This document shows, in pieces, positions 43,396 through 50,907 of a stretch of 64,000 nucleotides of DNA (the first letter of the stretch is position 1; every line of letters starts with the position of its first letter). The DNA is from JBARRO01 sp049644265 (GTDB lineage: Bacteria; Bacteroidota; Ignavibacteria; UBA10030), in assembly GCA_049644265.1 (NCBI GenBank), contig JBARRO010000005.1:37732-101731 (forward strand), in the 5' to 3' direction. The notes below the pieces were generated by a model that was not told the DNA's origin, made no database searches, and was given only the letters and a program-made list of their open reading frames with translations. A program made the position numbers and the translations under genes.

Positions 43396-44340
43396 TCATC
43401 CGCGCGTGAGTTTGTGGAACACCTCTTCCAGACTCGTAACGCTTCTCGACATCTCCAACAACGTCCATCCTTCATTCACCGCTTTGCGGAAGAGCTCTTC
43501 CCGCACATCATTTCCTTTTTCCGTATGCACACGAAACTTGTGGATGGCCCCTTCCTGCCCGCCATACTCAACGGATTGAATTTTTGCAATCGACTGAATT
43601 TTCGGGAAGATGTCCGTCATCGCATTCGTTACATTCGCCTTCAGCTCCAGCGCAACAACCTCGGCGCCACGGAAATCCTGCTGCAGCTGCTCCGGTGTAC
43701 CGTCTGCGACGATCGTTCCTTCGTTAATGATGATAACGCGGTCGCAGGTTGCCTGGACCTCGGAGAGGATGTGCGTGGAGAGAATAACCGTCTTCGCGCG
43801 ACCCAACTGACGGATAAGGTTTCGAATTTCGACGATTTGATTGGGATCGAGGCCGCTGGTCGGTTCATCCAGGATCAACACTTCCGGGTCGTGCACCATT
43901 GCCTGGGCAAGGCCCACCCTCTGGCGAAATCCTTTGGAGAGTTCGCCGATGTCTTTATGACGAACGTTCGTCAATCCACAGAGGTCGATCATTTCCTTCA
44001 GACGACTCTTGAGAACGGCGTTCTTCAGGCCATGCAGGCGCGCGGAATACTCCAGGTACTCCACGACGTTCATGTCGAGATACAGCGGGTTGAGCTCGGG
44101 AAGATAGCCGATCTTTCTTCGCACTTCGAGGGAGCGTTCCGCGGTCTTGAATCCGTCCACCTCTACCGTGCCCGACGAGGCGGGCAGATAACACGTGATG
44201 ATTTTCATCGTGGTGGTCTTGCCGGCGCCGTTGGGACCGAGGAATCCGAGAATTTCCCCCGTTTTCACGTCGAACGAAATGTTATCAACCGCTTTTTCCT
44301 GTCCGTAGTATTTCGTCAGATTCCGTACTGCAATTGCCAT
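43396..44340 (-). CDS. GldA-like ABC transporter ATP-binding protein
   Basis: A 314-residue ATPase. Walker A is GPNGAGKTTT (about 35-44), the ABC signature is LSKGFRQRVGLAQA, Walker B is VLILDEPTSGLD, and the H-loop is ILSTHIL. The C-terminal ~80 residues form the extra domain seen in GldA and drug-exporter ATPases. It heads the unit GldA-GldF-GldG-DUF4340. Confidence 0.93.
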   Translation of the reverse strand: MAIAVRNLTKYYGQEKAVDNISFDVKTGEILGFLGPNGAGKTTTMKIITCYLPASSGTVEVDGFKTAERSLEVRRKIGYLPELNPLYLDMNVVEYLEYSARLHGLKNAVLKSRLKEMIDLCGLTNVRHKDIGELSKGFRQRVGLAQAMVHDPEVLILDEPTSGLDPNQIVEIRNLIRQLGRAKTVILSTHILSEVQATCDRVIIINEGTIVADGTPEQLQQDFRGAEVVALELKANVTNAMTDIFPKIQSIAKIQSVEYGGQEGAIHKFRVHTEKGNDVREELFRKAVNEGWTLLEMSRSVTSLEEVFHKLTRG

Positions 44341-44741
44341 GGTTCTGCGTTGGATTGATCGGGTGATGGAACAATTACACGGAGGTCACAGATCTTCCTG
44401 CCGGTCTACGACTCGTAGAGTTTACCCGCCGTGTTGTGTGGCGGGCAGGCAGGGAAAAGATGAGAAGACAGAGGTTTAAGACCTCGTATTTTTTGGAGTT
44501 TGGGAAAAGCCCCCTCTCAATCTTTTCTCTGTGAGTTACGCTCTTCTCAGTGTCCTCTGTGAATCTCTCTAAAAAGTGCTCCAAGTTTAATGAAAAGAAA
44601 AAATTATGTCAAGGGTTCCGCTGTTCAGAGTGTCTAAGACGGATAGAGAGTTCAAAATGTTCCCGGGTTAAGAAACAAAATCGTTGTCTCTGGACAAGAC
44701 AAACGATAGAGAAGGGATAAAAGGGGAGGATTGCGAGATAA
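44341..44741. other. Gene-free spacer with CACGGAGG/CCTCTGTG arms and a GCCTGCC hairpin
   Basis: Left arm ACACGGAGGTCACAGATC (about 44377-44394) and right arm (about 44519-44575, TTCTCTGTGAGTTACG... GTGTCCTCTGTGAATC) face each other. Inside lies a CCTGCCGG...GGCGGGCAGGCAGG hairpin (44397-44454), so one repeat type is nested in another. No gene is seen. Confidence 0.6.
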
Positions 44742-45248
44742 TTGTGGATTGCACACAACATTTTCTTTGCCTATTTTCTCCTCCAATTGACGGACGGATG
44801 CGTGAAGGCATTCCCCTCCATACTGCTCTATGCCGTGTCGCTTGCGCTGCTCACAGTCGCGCTACGCGTGCTGGAATACAAGCTGCTCGTCGTCGACCAC
44901 GCGCGGGAGCTGTACATCGGCGCCATCGCCTTGCTGTTCACCGGGGTCGGTGTTTGGGCCGGAGGAAGTCTGCGCAACAGGGTCCGGCATACGCCGCTTA
45001 TCGGGCCGGAATCCCTCACGGCATTTGCTCCCAGCGAAGATGCGCTCCGGCGAACCGGCATCACAGCGCGCGAACTGGAGGTGCTGCAGCTCGTCGCACT
45101 AGGACTCAGCACGCGGGAGATCGCCGACAAGTTGTTCGTTTCCATCAACACGGTTAAGACACACACGGCCAGTCTCTTTCAAAAACTGGACGCCCGGAGG
45201 CGCACTCAGGCAGTCCAAAAGGCGGCGTCAGCGGGATTGTTGCCCTGA
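44742..45248 (+). CDS. LuxR-type HTH regulator with membrane segments
   Basis: A 168-residue protein: two hydrophobic helices (about 5-40 and 55-75) followed by a LuxR/NarL helix-turn-helix (about 100-165) with GITARELEVLQLVALGLSTREIADKLFVSINTVKTH. It has no receiver domain, so control would be through the membrane part, like other short transmembrane LuxR proteins. The start is uncertain: a TTG at 44742 with GGGGAGGA 12 bases upstream is the best choice. It precedes a DUF4199 gene and may control it. Confidence 0.75.
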   Translation: MWIAHNIFFAYFLLQLTDGCVKAFPSILLYAVSLALLTVALRVLEYKLLVVDHARELYIGAIALLFTGVGVWAGGSLRNRVRHTPLIGPESLTAFAPSEDALRRTGITARELEVLQLVALGLSTREIADKLFVSINTVKTHTASLFQKLDARRRTQAVQKAASAGLLP

Positions 45249-45378
45249 AAGGACTCCTCCGTTCGTAGGAACGAAGCTCCCGTCCTCAAAATCACCCTTT
45301 TGGATGATGCGGAAGGAGGGGGAGATGTCGTATGTTGGAGGGAATTTACCTTCCATCATCCTAGTTGAAGGAGGTCGC

Positions 45379-45903
45379 ATGAAATCGTTCGTCTTCAAAT
45401 TCGGATTCATCTCTGGCGCCATCAGCGCCGCACTCATGTTCCTGACGTTCGTGTTACTGCGGGGACCGTGGCTGTTCGAGAACGGGCAGTTCGTCGGGTA
45501 CGGGGGGATGGTTCTATCGTTTGCGATCATCTTTGTTGGCGTGCGGTCGTACCGCGAGCAGACGGGAGAGGGGTCGGTGTCGTTCGGGAAGGCATTCCAG
45601 GTCGGACTGCTGATGGCCCTGATATCATGCTGCTGCTACACCGTCGCGTGGTTGTTCATCAATCATTTCCTCTATCCGAACTTTGCCGACGACTATACGC
45701 AGCACGAGATGAACCGCCTGCGGCAGAGCGGAGCAGCCGAGGCAGTCTTGCAGCAGAAAATGAAAATGATGGAAGAATACAAATCGTTGACGGCCAATCC
45801 ATTCATGAATGCGCTCATTACATTCACCGAGCCACTACCCGTGGGGTTTATCGTGGCGTTGATCTCGGCAGCCATCCTGCGCAAGAAACCTGCAAAGCCA
45901 TAA
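45379..45903 (+). CDS. DUF4199 membrane protein
   Basis: A 174-residue protein with four helices (about 8-28, 42-60, 75-95 and 146-168) and an amphipathic loop between the third and fourth. KFGFISGAISAALMF and VSFGKAFQVGLLMALI are typical of DUF4199, common in Bacteroidota and of unknown function. GAAGGAGG (45367-45374) fixes the start. It follows the membrane-bound LuxR-type gene by 130 bases. Confidence 0.8.
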   Translation: MKSFVFKFGFISGAISAALMFLTFVLLRGPWLFENGQFVGYGGMVLSFAIIFVGVRSYREQTGEGSVSFGKAFQVGLLMALISCCCYTVAWLFINHFLYPNFADDYTQHEMNRLRQSGAAEAVLQQKMKMMEEYKSLTANPFMNALITFTEPLPVGFIVALISAAILRKKPAKP

Positions 45904-45912
45904 TCACTGTAG

Positions 45913-45935
45913 CCGCGGGATTCTATCCCGCACGG
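45913..45935. repeat. GCGGGATTCTATCCCGC hairpin repeat
   Basis: GCGGGAT and ATCCCGC form a perfect short stem between the DUF4199 and DUF1801 genes. Similar GCGGG(n)CCCGC hairpins occur in many genomes as dispersed repeats. Confidence 0.45.
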
Positions 45936-45947
45936 AGAATATCTTCA

Positions 45948-46376
45948 ATGGCAGAAAACAAAACCAGGCCGACAAGAAGCAGCGTGATCGCGTTCTTGAA
46001 CAAGATCAAGGACAAGCAATTGCGGGATGATTGCTCTGCAATTCTCGAAATGATGGAGGAGGTGTCACAATCTGAACCTGTCATGTGGGGAAGCGCCATC
46101 GTCGGATTTGGGACATATCACTACGTGTATGAAAGCGGACGAGAAGGAGATATGCCCATCATTAGCTACTCGCCGAGAAAACGAAACATCAGCGTCTATT
46201 TGTTGGGTGGATTGAAAAACATCAAAGGTGAACTCTCCAAGCTGGGAAAATATGAAGCCGGCAAAGGGTGCCCCTCTATTAAGTCGCTGAGCGATGTGAA
46301 GGTAGGGATCCTTAGGAAAATCTTTGCGAAGGCCCTTAAGGAAGCGCAACGTAGACAGCGCCAATCAGCCTCGTGA
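45948..46376 (+). CDS. DUF1801-domain protein
   Basis: A 142-residue cytoplasmic protein of the DUF1801 (YdhG-like) family. Typical parts are VIAFLNKIKDKQLRDDCSAILEMM, PVMWGSAIVGFGTYHY and the central ISYSPRKRNISVYLLGG strands. Family function is not established. It is a single gene in an accessory-looking row. Confidence 0.8.
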   Translation: MAENKTRPTRSSVIAFLNKIKDKQLRDDCSAILEMMEEVSQSEPVMWGSAIVGFGTYHYVYESGREGDMPIISYSPRKRNISVYLLGGLKNIKGELSKLGKYEAGKGCPSIKSLSDVKVGILRKIFAKALKEAQRRQRQSAS

Positions 46377-46531
46377 GAAACTCATTCATGACCAGATCGG
46401 ACAACCTGGACGACGCTCATCGGCGGCAAGGGTCGGATCAAAAAGTGCTTCTACCCGGTATTCCCGCCGGACGCTGATGCAGAGAATGTCCTTCGGTACA
46501 TCAAGAGGATGCGAATTGTGGGGCGGAAGAT

Positions 46532-47281
46532 ATGACACCAGTTATATCAAGATTGCCAGAGTGGGCGAAGAGACCTCTCCGGCATATAAGAGACGTTCTA
46601 GCCCCGGCGCTCTATTATGGAGAGGGAAGGTTTTGCCCGATATGCGGCAAATCATCCCGTCGTTTCCGTACTGCAGGAGTCGTGCCGCGTCCGGATGCCC
46701 AATGCGTGTATTGCGGTGCTCTCGAGCGTCACCGTCTTCTCTGGCTGTTTCTGCAAAAGAACACCGACCTCTTTGACGGCAATCCCAAAAAGATGCTCCA
46801 CGTGGCGCCAGAACCTTGTTTTGAGTCGAGGTTCAGGGAATTGCTGGATCGCGATTACCTGACGGCGGATCTGTCTCATCCTCATGTTATGGTGAAGATG
46901 GACATTGCCAATATCCCATGCACCGACCAATCATTCGACGTCATTCTTTGCAGTCACGTTTTGGAACATGTGCCTGATGACAAGAAAGGGATGAGGGAAT
47001 TCTATCGAGTACTCAAGAAGGATGGATGGGCCATTCTGCTCGTCCCGATTGTGAGCAAAAAAACACTTGAGGATCCCTCCCTCATAGACCCTCGCGAACG
47101 ATTAAGGGCCTTTGGTCAGAAGGACCACGCCCGACGCTATGGTCTGGATTACGTTGAGCGACTGAGAGAAGCAGGGTTTATGGTGGCGATTACGATGGTG
47201 AGCGATTTGACGGACAAAGAAGGCGCAGAAAGAATGGGATTGACGCCGGATAGTGGGGTTATATACTACTGTACAAAGTAA
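46532..47281 (+). CDS. SAM-dependent methyltransferase with an N-terminal Cys-rich (zinc-ribbon-like) part
   Basis: A 249-residue protein. Residues ~25-60 carry FCPICGKSS and CVYCGALERHR, two C-x2-C knuckles that could bind zinc. A class I methyltransferase follows, with MLHVAPEP (motif I variant, lacking the usual GxGxG), ADLSHPHVMVKMDIANIPC and VILCSHVLEHVPDDKKGMREFYRVL (motifs for methyltransferase type 11). Such proteins are often found near sugar-modification genes, but none is next to it here. Substrate unknown. Confidence 0.82.
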   Translation: MTPVISRLPEWAKRPLRHIRDVLAPALYYGEGRFCPICGKSSRRFRTAGVVPRPDAQCVYCGALERHRLLWLFLQKNTDLFDGNPKKMLHVAPEPCFESRFRELLDRDYLTADLSHPHVMVKMDIANIPCTDQSFDVILCSHVLEHVPDDKKGMREFYRVLKKDGWAILLVPIVSKKTLEDPSLIDPRERLRAFGQKDHARRYGLDYVERLREAGFMVAITMVSDLTDKEGAERMGLTPDSGVIYYCTK

Positions 47282-47341
47282 TCCGTTGTTGGGCCGCAGA
47301 GAATACACTTTATCTCACCATCACCCCACATAGGAGGTCAC

Positions 47342-47728
47342 ATGAAACGAGTCACCGGTATCGGCGGCATCTTCTTCAAGGCCAAAGACGCTCCATCGCT
47401 GCAGGCTTGGTACAAGCGGCACTTGGGAATCGATGTCCAATCCTGGGGCGGAGCTGCCTTCGATTGGACCGACGCCGAGGGCAAGCCGGTTGCAGGCACA
47501 ACTGCCTGGCTCATCGATCCGCAAGAAAGTAATCACTTTGCTCCGAGCTCTGCTTCCTTCATGGTCAATTACCGAGTAGAAGACCTCCACGCCTTGGTCA
47601 AGGTCTTGAAGGAAGAAGGCTGCAATGTGCTCGAGAAGATTGACGATTCCGAGTATGGGAAGTTTGCCTGGGTCATTGATCCGGAGGGAAACAAGGTCGA
47701 GTTATGGCAGCCGCCTCAAGGCCAATGA
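47342..47728 (+). CDS. VOC (glyoxalase-fold) protein
   Basis: A 128-residue single VOC unit with two beta-alpha-beta3 halves: GIGGIFFKAKDAPSLQAWYKRHLGI and VEDLHALVKVLKEEGCNVL, ending DPEGNKVELWQPP, where the Glu is a metal ligand in active members. The first expected ligand position is not obvious (Phe-Phe), so catalysis is uncertain. AGGAGG precedes the ATG. Confidence 0.85.
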   Translation: MKRVTGIGGIFFKAKDAPSLQAWYKRHLGIDVQSWGGAAFDWTDAEGKPVAGTTAWLIDPQESNHFAPSSASFMVNYRVEDLHALVKVLKEEGCNVLEKIDDSEYGKFAWVIDPEGNKVELWQPPQGQ

Positions 47729-47956
47729 GCTGGCTCGTTACTATCGCCTTGTTGAGCAACGTCAAAAAGAAGAGTAGGTTCTTTTGTGTTCTAACCAATT
47801 GCTCCTGTCCAACAGACGGCGGCAAGCAAGTTGAGACACTCAACAAGCTCTAGTAAGAATGCTTCCCAACGAATCCTCCGGCTCGGTTAACCCTATTGTT
47901 CATTTACCGAAATCGAATTTTCTGTTCTCAGTTGAAACAATCGCAATAGCGCACAA

Positions 47957-48391
47957 ATGGCCTCAAGTCAATATCAATGGCTCAGGGCGGTGATCCTTTT
48001 CGGCATTTTCTACGTTGTCGTGGGCATCGGATTTGGCTCGATCGCCGGGTCGGCAGTCTCAAATGAGATGCGATTTCTGTGGCGGCTGGCCGCGTGGCTG
48101 GTTAGCGCAGCTGCTTTCGCTGTTCATATTGGGTACGAGCAGTCTCGCCTGGGCCATCCTCATCGCATAACAGCATTTCACGTATCCATGGCCGCCGCCT
48201 TGGGGGCCTTTGGCCTTGCAGTCGCAGCGAACATTCATGAGTTGTGGGCAACTCCAGGCTACCGTTCATTACTCGCTGTGGCGCTGGTGGTCTGGCCCAT
48301 AATGACAGGAGTGCCCGCGTTCTTGGTTGCCCTTGCAGCTGCCGCCGGGCTCGCCCGAGTACAACGAAGGACCGATCCGAGGAAGGATTAG
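47957..48391 (+). CDS. Small four-helix membrane protein, function unknown
   Basis: A 144-residue protein with four hydrophobic segments (about 9-33, 41-58, 72-94, 103-130) and a charged tail (RVQRRTDPRKD). No motif identifies a family. It ends 7 bases before the convergent radical SAM gene. Confidence 0.6.
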   Translation: MASSQYQWLRAVILFGIFYVVVGIGFGSIAGSAVSNEMRFLWRLAAWLVSAAAFAVHIGYEQSRLGHPHRITAFHVSMAAALGAFGLAVAANIHELWATPGYRSLLAVALVVWPIMTGVPAFLVALAAAAGLARVQRRTDPRKD

Positions 48392-48398
48392 TATGTGC

Positions 48399-49472
48399 CT
48401 AACCAAAGAAATCAAGCTGCGAGCCGGCGGGATGGATGAACTGATCCGTGGAGAGTTTCAATTTGCTACGGTTGAGTCCGTACTTCGCGCAGCTTGTATC
48501 AAAAAGATGGCCAATCGCCTCAGCCAGAGGTCCTTCCCCCGTCATCCGCTTCCCAAATTCCGAGTCCGTGAGCTTTCCGTCGCGGACACCGCGGATCCGA
48601 TTCAAAATCTTCACTTCCTTGTCCGGAAATTCCCGGTGCAGCCAATCAAGGAATAAATCTCTGACGGCGTAGGGTAGACGAACCAGGGTTTGGCCTGCCA
48701 TGGTGGCACCGCGTTTTGAAGCCGCTTCCAGAATGGAAGGAATTTCAATATCGTTGAGGCCGGGGATAATGGGCGCAACGTTGACTCCCACCGGAACTCC
48801 GCTATTCGCCAAATTCTCAATCGCTTCCAGACGCCTTGCGGGACTGGATGTCCGCGGCTCCATCTTCCTCGCCAATCCACTGCTCAAGGTCGTAATGCTG
48901 ATGATCACAAACACGAGATTCTGAGAGGCCAGGTTTTTCAAAACATCCACATCCCGGCACACCAGTGCATTCTTCGTAATCATCGATACAGGATTGCGGT
49001 ATTTGAGAAACACCTCCAGGCACTGGCGCGTGAGCCGGAGTCTCCGTTCAACAGGCTGATAGCAGTCCGTGTTTCCCGAGAGAAGGACTACCTGCGGCTG
49101 CCATGATCGCTCCCGGAATTGCTTCTCAAGCAGCCATGCGGCATCGTGTTTGACGAGAATTTTCGTTTCAAAGTCGACGCCGGCTGAGAATCCGAGGTAC
49201 TCGTGCGAGGGGCGGGCATAGCAGTAGATGCATCCGTGTTCGCAGCCACGATACGGATTGATGCTGTAAGTGAATCCCAGGTCGGGGCTGTCGTTTTTCG
49301 CAAGGATGGATTTGGTGTGATCCAGGAAGAATTTCGTGAGGATCTTTCGGTCCGGCTCGGGATCGTCAAAGTACTGGGCGATTTCCTCGGGTGCCCGCTC
49401 GACGTGAAGTTCCTCGAAGCGGTTGGGGGGATTGAAGGAAGCACCGCGGCCAGTTTTGGAAGAGTTTGACAT
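48399..49472 (-). CDS. Radical SAM protein, PA0069/SplB-like family
   Basis: A 357-residue protein. The [4Fe-4S] motif is GCEHGCIYCYARPSHEYLG-like: Cys-x3-Cys-x2-Cys. This position, the following HEYLGFSAGVDFETKILVK and LSGNTDCYQPVERRLRLTR are the marks of the PA0069 family, related to spore photoproduct lyase. Some family members are suspected in DNA repair, but the reaction is not known. Its promoter carries a 14-base palindrome in the spacer, and the ATG lies just after the expected transcription start. Confidence 0.88.
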   Translation of the reverse strand: MSNSSKTGRGASFNPPNRFEELHVERAPEEIAQYFDDPEPDRKILTKFFLDHTKSILAKNDSPDLGFTYSINPYRGCEHGCIYCYARPSHEYLGFSAGVDFETKILVKHDAAWLLEKQFRERSWQPQVVLLSGNTDCYQPVERRLRLTRQCLEVFLKYRNPVSMITKNALVCRDVDVLKNLASQNLVFVIISITTLSSGLARKMEPRTSSPARRLEAIENLANSGVPVGVNVAPIIPGLNDIEIPSILEAASKRGATMAGQTLVRLPYAVRDLFLDWLHREFPDKEVKILNRIRGVRDGKLTDSEFGKRMTGEGPLAEAIGHLFDTSCAKYGLNRSKLKLSTDQFIHPAGSQLDFFG

Positions 49473-49480
49473 CCAAACAG

Positions 49481-49509
49481 AGAATACGACAAATTTGTCG
49501 CTTTGTCAA
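49481..49509 (-). promoter_or_regulatory. Promoter with a palindromic operator in its spacer
   Basis: On the minus strand, TTGACA (49504-49509) and TATTCT (49481-49486) are 17 bases apart. The spacer holds CGACAAATTTGTCG (49487-49500), a perfect 14-base palindrome. A second inverted pair, TTTGTCAA / TTGACAAA (49503-49510, 49517-49524), overlaps the -35 box. The start codon (49472) is about two bases after the predicted transcription start, so the message may be leaderless. Confidence 0.65.
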
Positions 49510-49635
49510 ATGGGTGTTGACAAAATTGGCATGCGCGGGGTCAGCATCAACGAGGGAGCGGGAGACGACACTGAATCTCTTTAGATCCGGGTTTTCGACC
49601 TCGTGAGAGGGAGGTCGCGAATCTCTCCCACGCAA

Positions 49636-50574
49636 TCATTTCTCCTGAAACAAATACTCATTCTGCTTCTGGTACGCCAACATTTTTTCATACCATCCCG
49701 CGGCATCGTCATACTGGGCTTTCGATGCACTTGTGAGTTTCTGAACAGCGGAGAGCATGAGGACCTGCCCGGATCCAAGCGACGATTTCATCACAGAATT
49801 CCTTGCATCCTCCCCGAAATGCGTTTTCTCAAGGGCTGCCTCAAACGGCTCAAACTGTTTCTTCAGTCGTGCCTTCTCCTCGGCCCAGGCTTTGTTCGAC
49901 TTCTTCAATTGTTCATCAACAATGGCAAGCTGTTTCTTCCATCCATTCATGTGGATCTTGTAGACCATCTTGGGGTCGGGTCCACCACTCTCACCGGTGC
50001 TTATCTCCGGCAGTTTCTTCGTCTCCTCCTCCTGCCACGTGTCCACCGCATTGTGCTTTGCTTCAAGCTCCTGCTGTTCCTGCATTTGTTTTTGTACCGC
50101 CTCGCCGAGTTTCTGTGCGGACTCTGCTTCGGCCTGGTTGAGATCACTGTAGGCTTTGAACGCAGCGGTGACTGAAGGGCGCTCTGGTTGCATTGCCGCC
50201 GGCGGCGTCATCGCTTGCGACATCTGCATCGCCATTTGCATCTTCTCTTCCTGACTCATGTTCTGCATTTTCTTCTGGAATTCCGGGTCCTGCATCTTTT
50301 TCATCAATTCTCCCTGTTCCGTCCCGGGCGGCATGGAAATTTCGTTTTGGAGCTGGAGCACCTCATGAAGAAGCCCGTTGAACAACGTGTCCGAACTGCA
50401 TGTTCCCGCGTAATTTGAGTCGCAGAAACATTTTGCGTGCGCCTCCTTGCTGGTAGCAGGCGGCGCGACGACCTTATCGAAGTATAGAAAGAGGTTTTTC
50501 TTGACTGGCCGCTGGTTTTGTGCGGAAATAATCGAAACTGCAACAACGAGGAATACGAGGATTCGGAGCTTCAT
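49636..50574 (-). CDS. Exported coiled-coil protein, function unknown
   Basis: A 312-residue protein: signal peptide (1-19, ending ISAQ), a Cys-containing part (about 40-65, with C-x-C and one more Cys), then a long helical, Met/Gln/Glu/Lys-rich region (about 75-250, e.g. QEEKMQMAMQMSQAM and QKQMQEQQELEAKHN) likely to form coiled coils. No family is recognised. It is divergent from the M61 peptidase gene. Confidence 0.65.
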   Translation of the reverse strand: MKLRILVFLVVAVSIISAQNQRPVKKNLFLYFDKVVAPPATSKEAHAKCFCDSNYAGTCSSDTLFNGLLHEVLQLQNEISMPPGTEQGELMKKMQDPEFQKKMQNMSQEEKMQMAMQMSQAMTPPAAMQPERPSVTAAFKAYSDLNQAEAESAQKLGEAVQKQMQEQQELEAKHNAVDTWQEEETKKLPEISTGESGGPDPKMVYKIHMNGWKKQLAIVDEQLKKSNKAWAEEKARLKKQFEPFEAALEKTHFGEDARNSVMKSSLGSGQVLMLSAVQKLTSASKAQYDDAAGWYEKMLAYQKQNEYLFQEK

Positions 50575-50907
50575 TGGGTGATTCCCTTTTGTGATGGTAG
50601 GTGTCGATCGCGTGGCGGGAAGATGCTAAGAAATCAGGACGGGAACAAGGGAGGGCATGCTGGCAACCTTGTGGATGTGTCAATGGTTGGCGCGGTCTAT
50701 TTGAATATCGGGAATCTCGTTGCGCAACGGAGCAAGGGAGAATTGGAGCGGAGGAGATGTAGGGGCTCTTCCCCCCGTTCCCTTGCTTCATAACGATGGC
50801 ATATAATCACAATCTGCAACAAATCACGCCTAATCCCGTAAGGAATACAACATTTTCAGATTTTTCAGACCACCAACCAGCCCCCAGCACTTATCTAAAG
50901 AGGAGTT
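50575..50907. other. Divergent spacer between the coiled-coil and M61 genes
   Basis: No gene is seen. It has GCAAGGGAG / CCCTTGC motifs (about 50646-50656, 50731-50740 and 50777-50787) in inverted relation, and a TATAAT at 50802-50807 without a convincing -35 box. It must contain the promoters of both flanking genes. Confidence 0.45.

Noticed and set aside
45249..48398. Integron gene-cassette array (VOC, DUF1801, small membrane protein in a row)
   Set aside because: Some GCCTAAC and GTTGAGT-like words occur, but they are not complementary at the right distance to form attC sites, and no integrase is seen.
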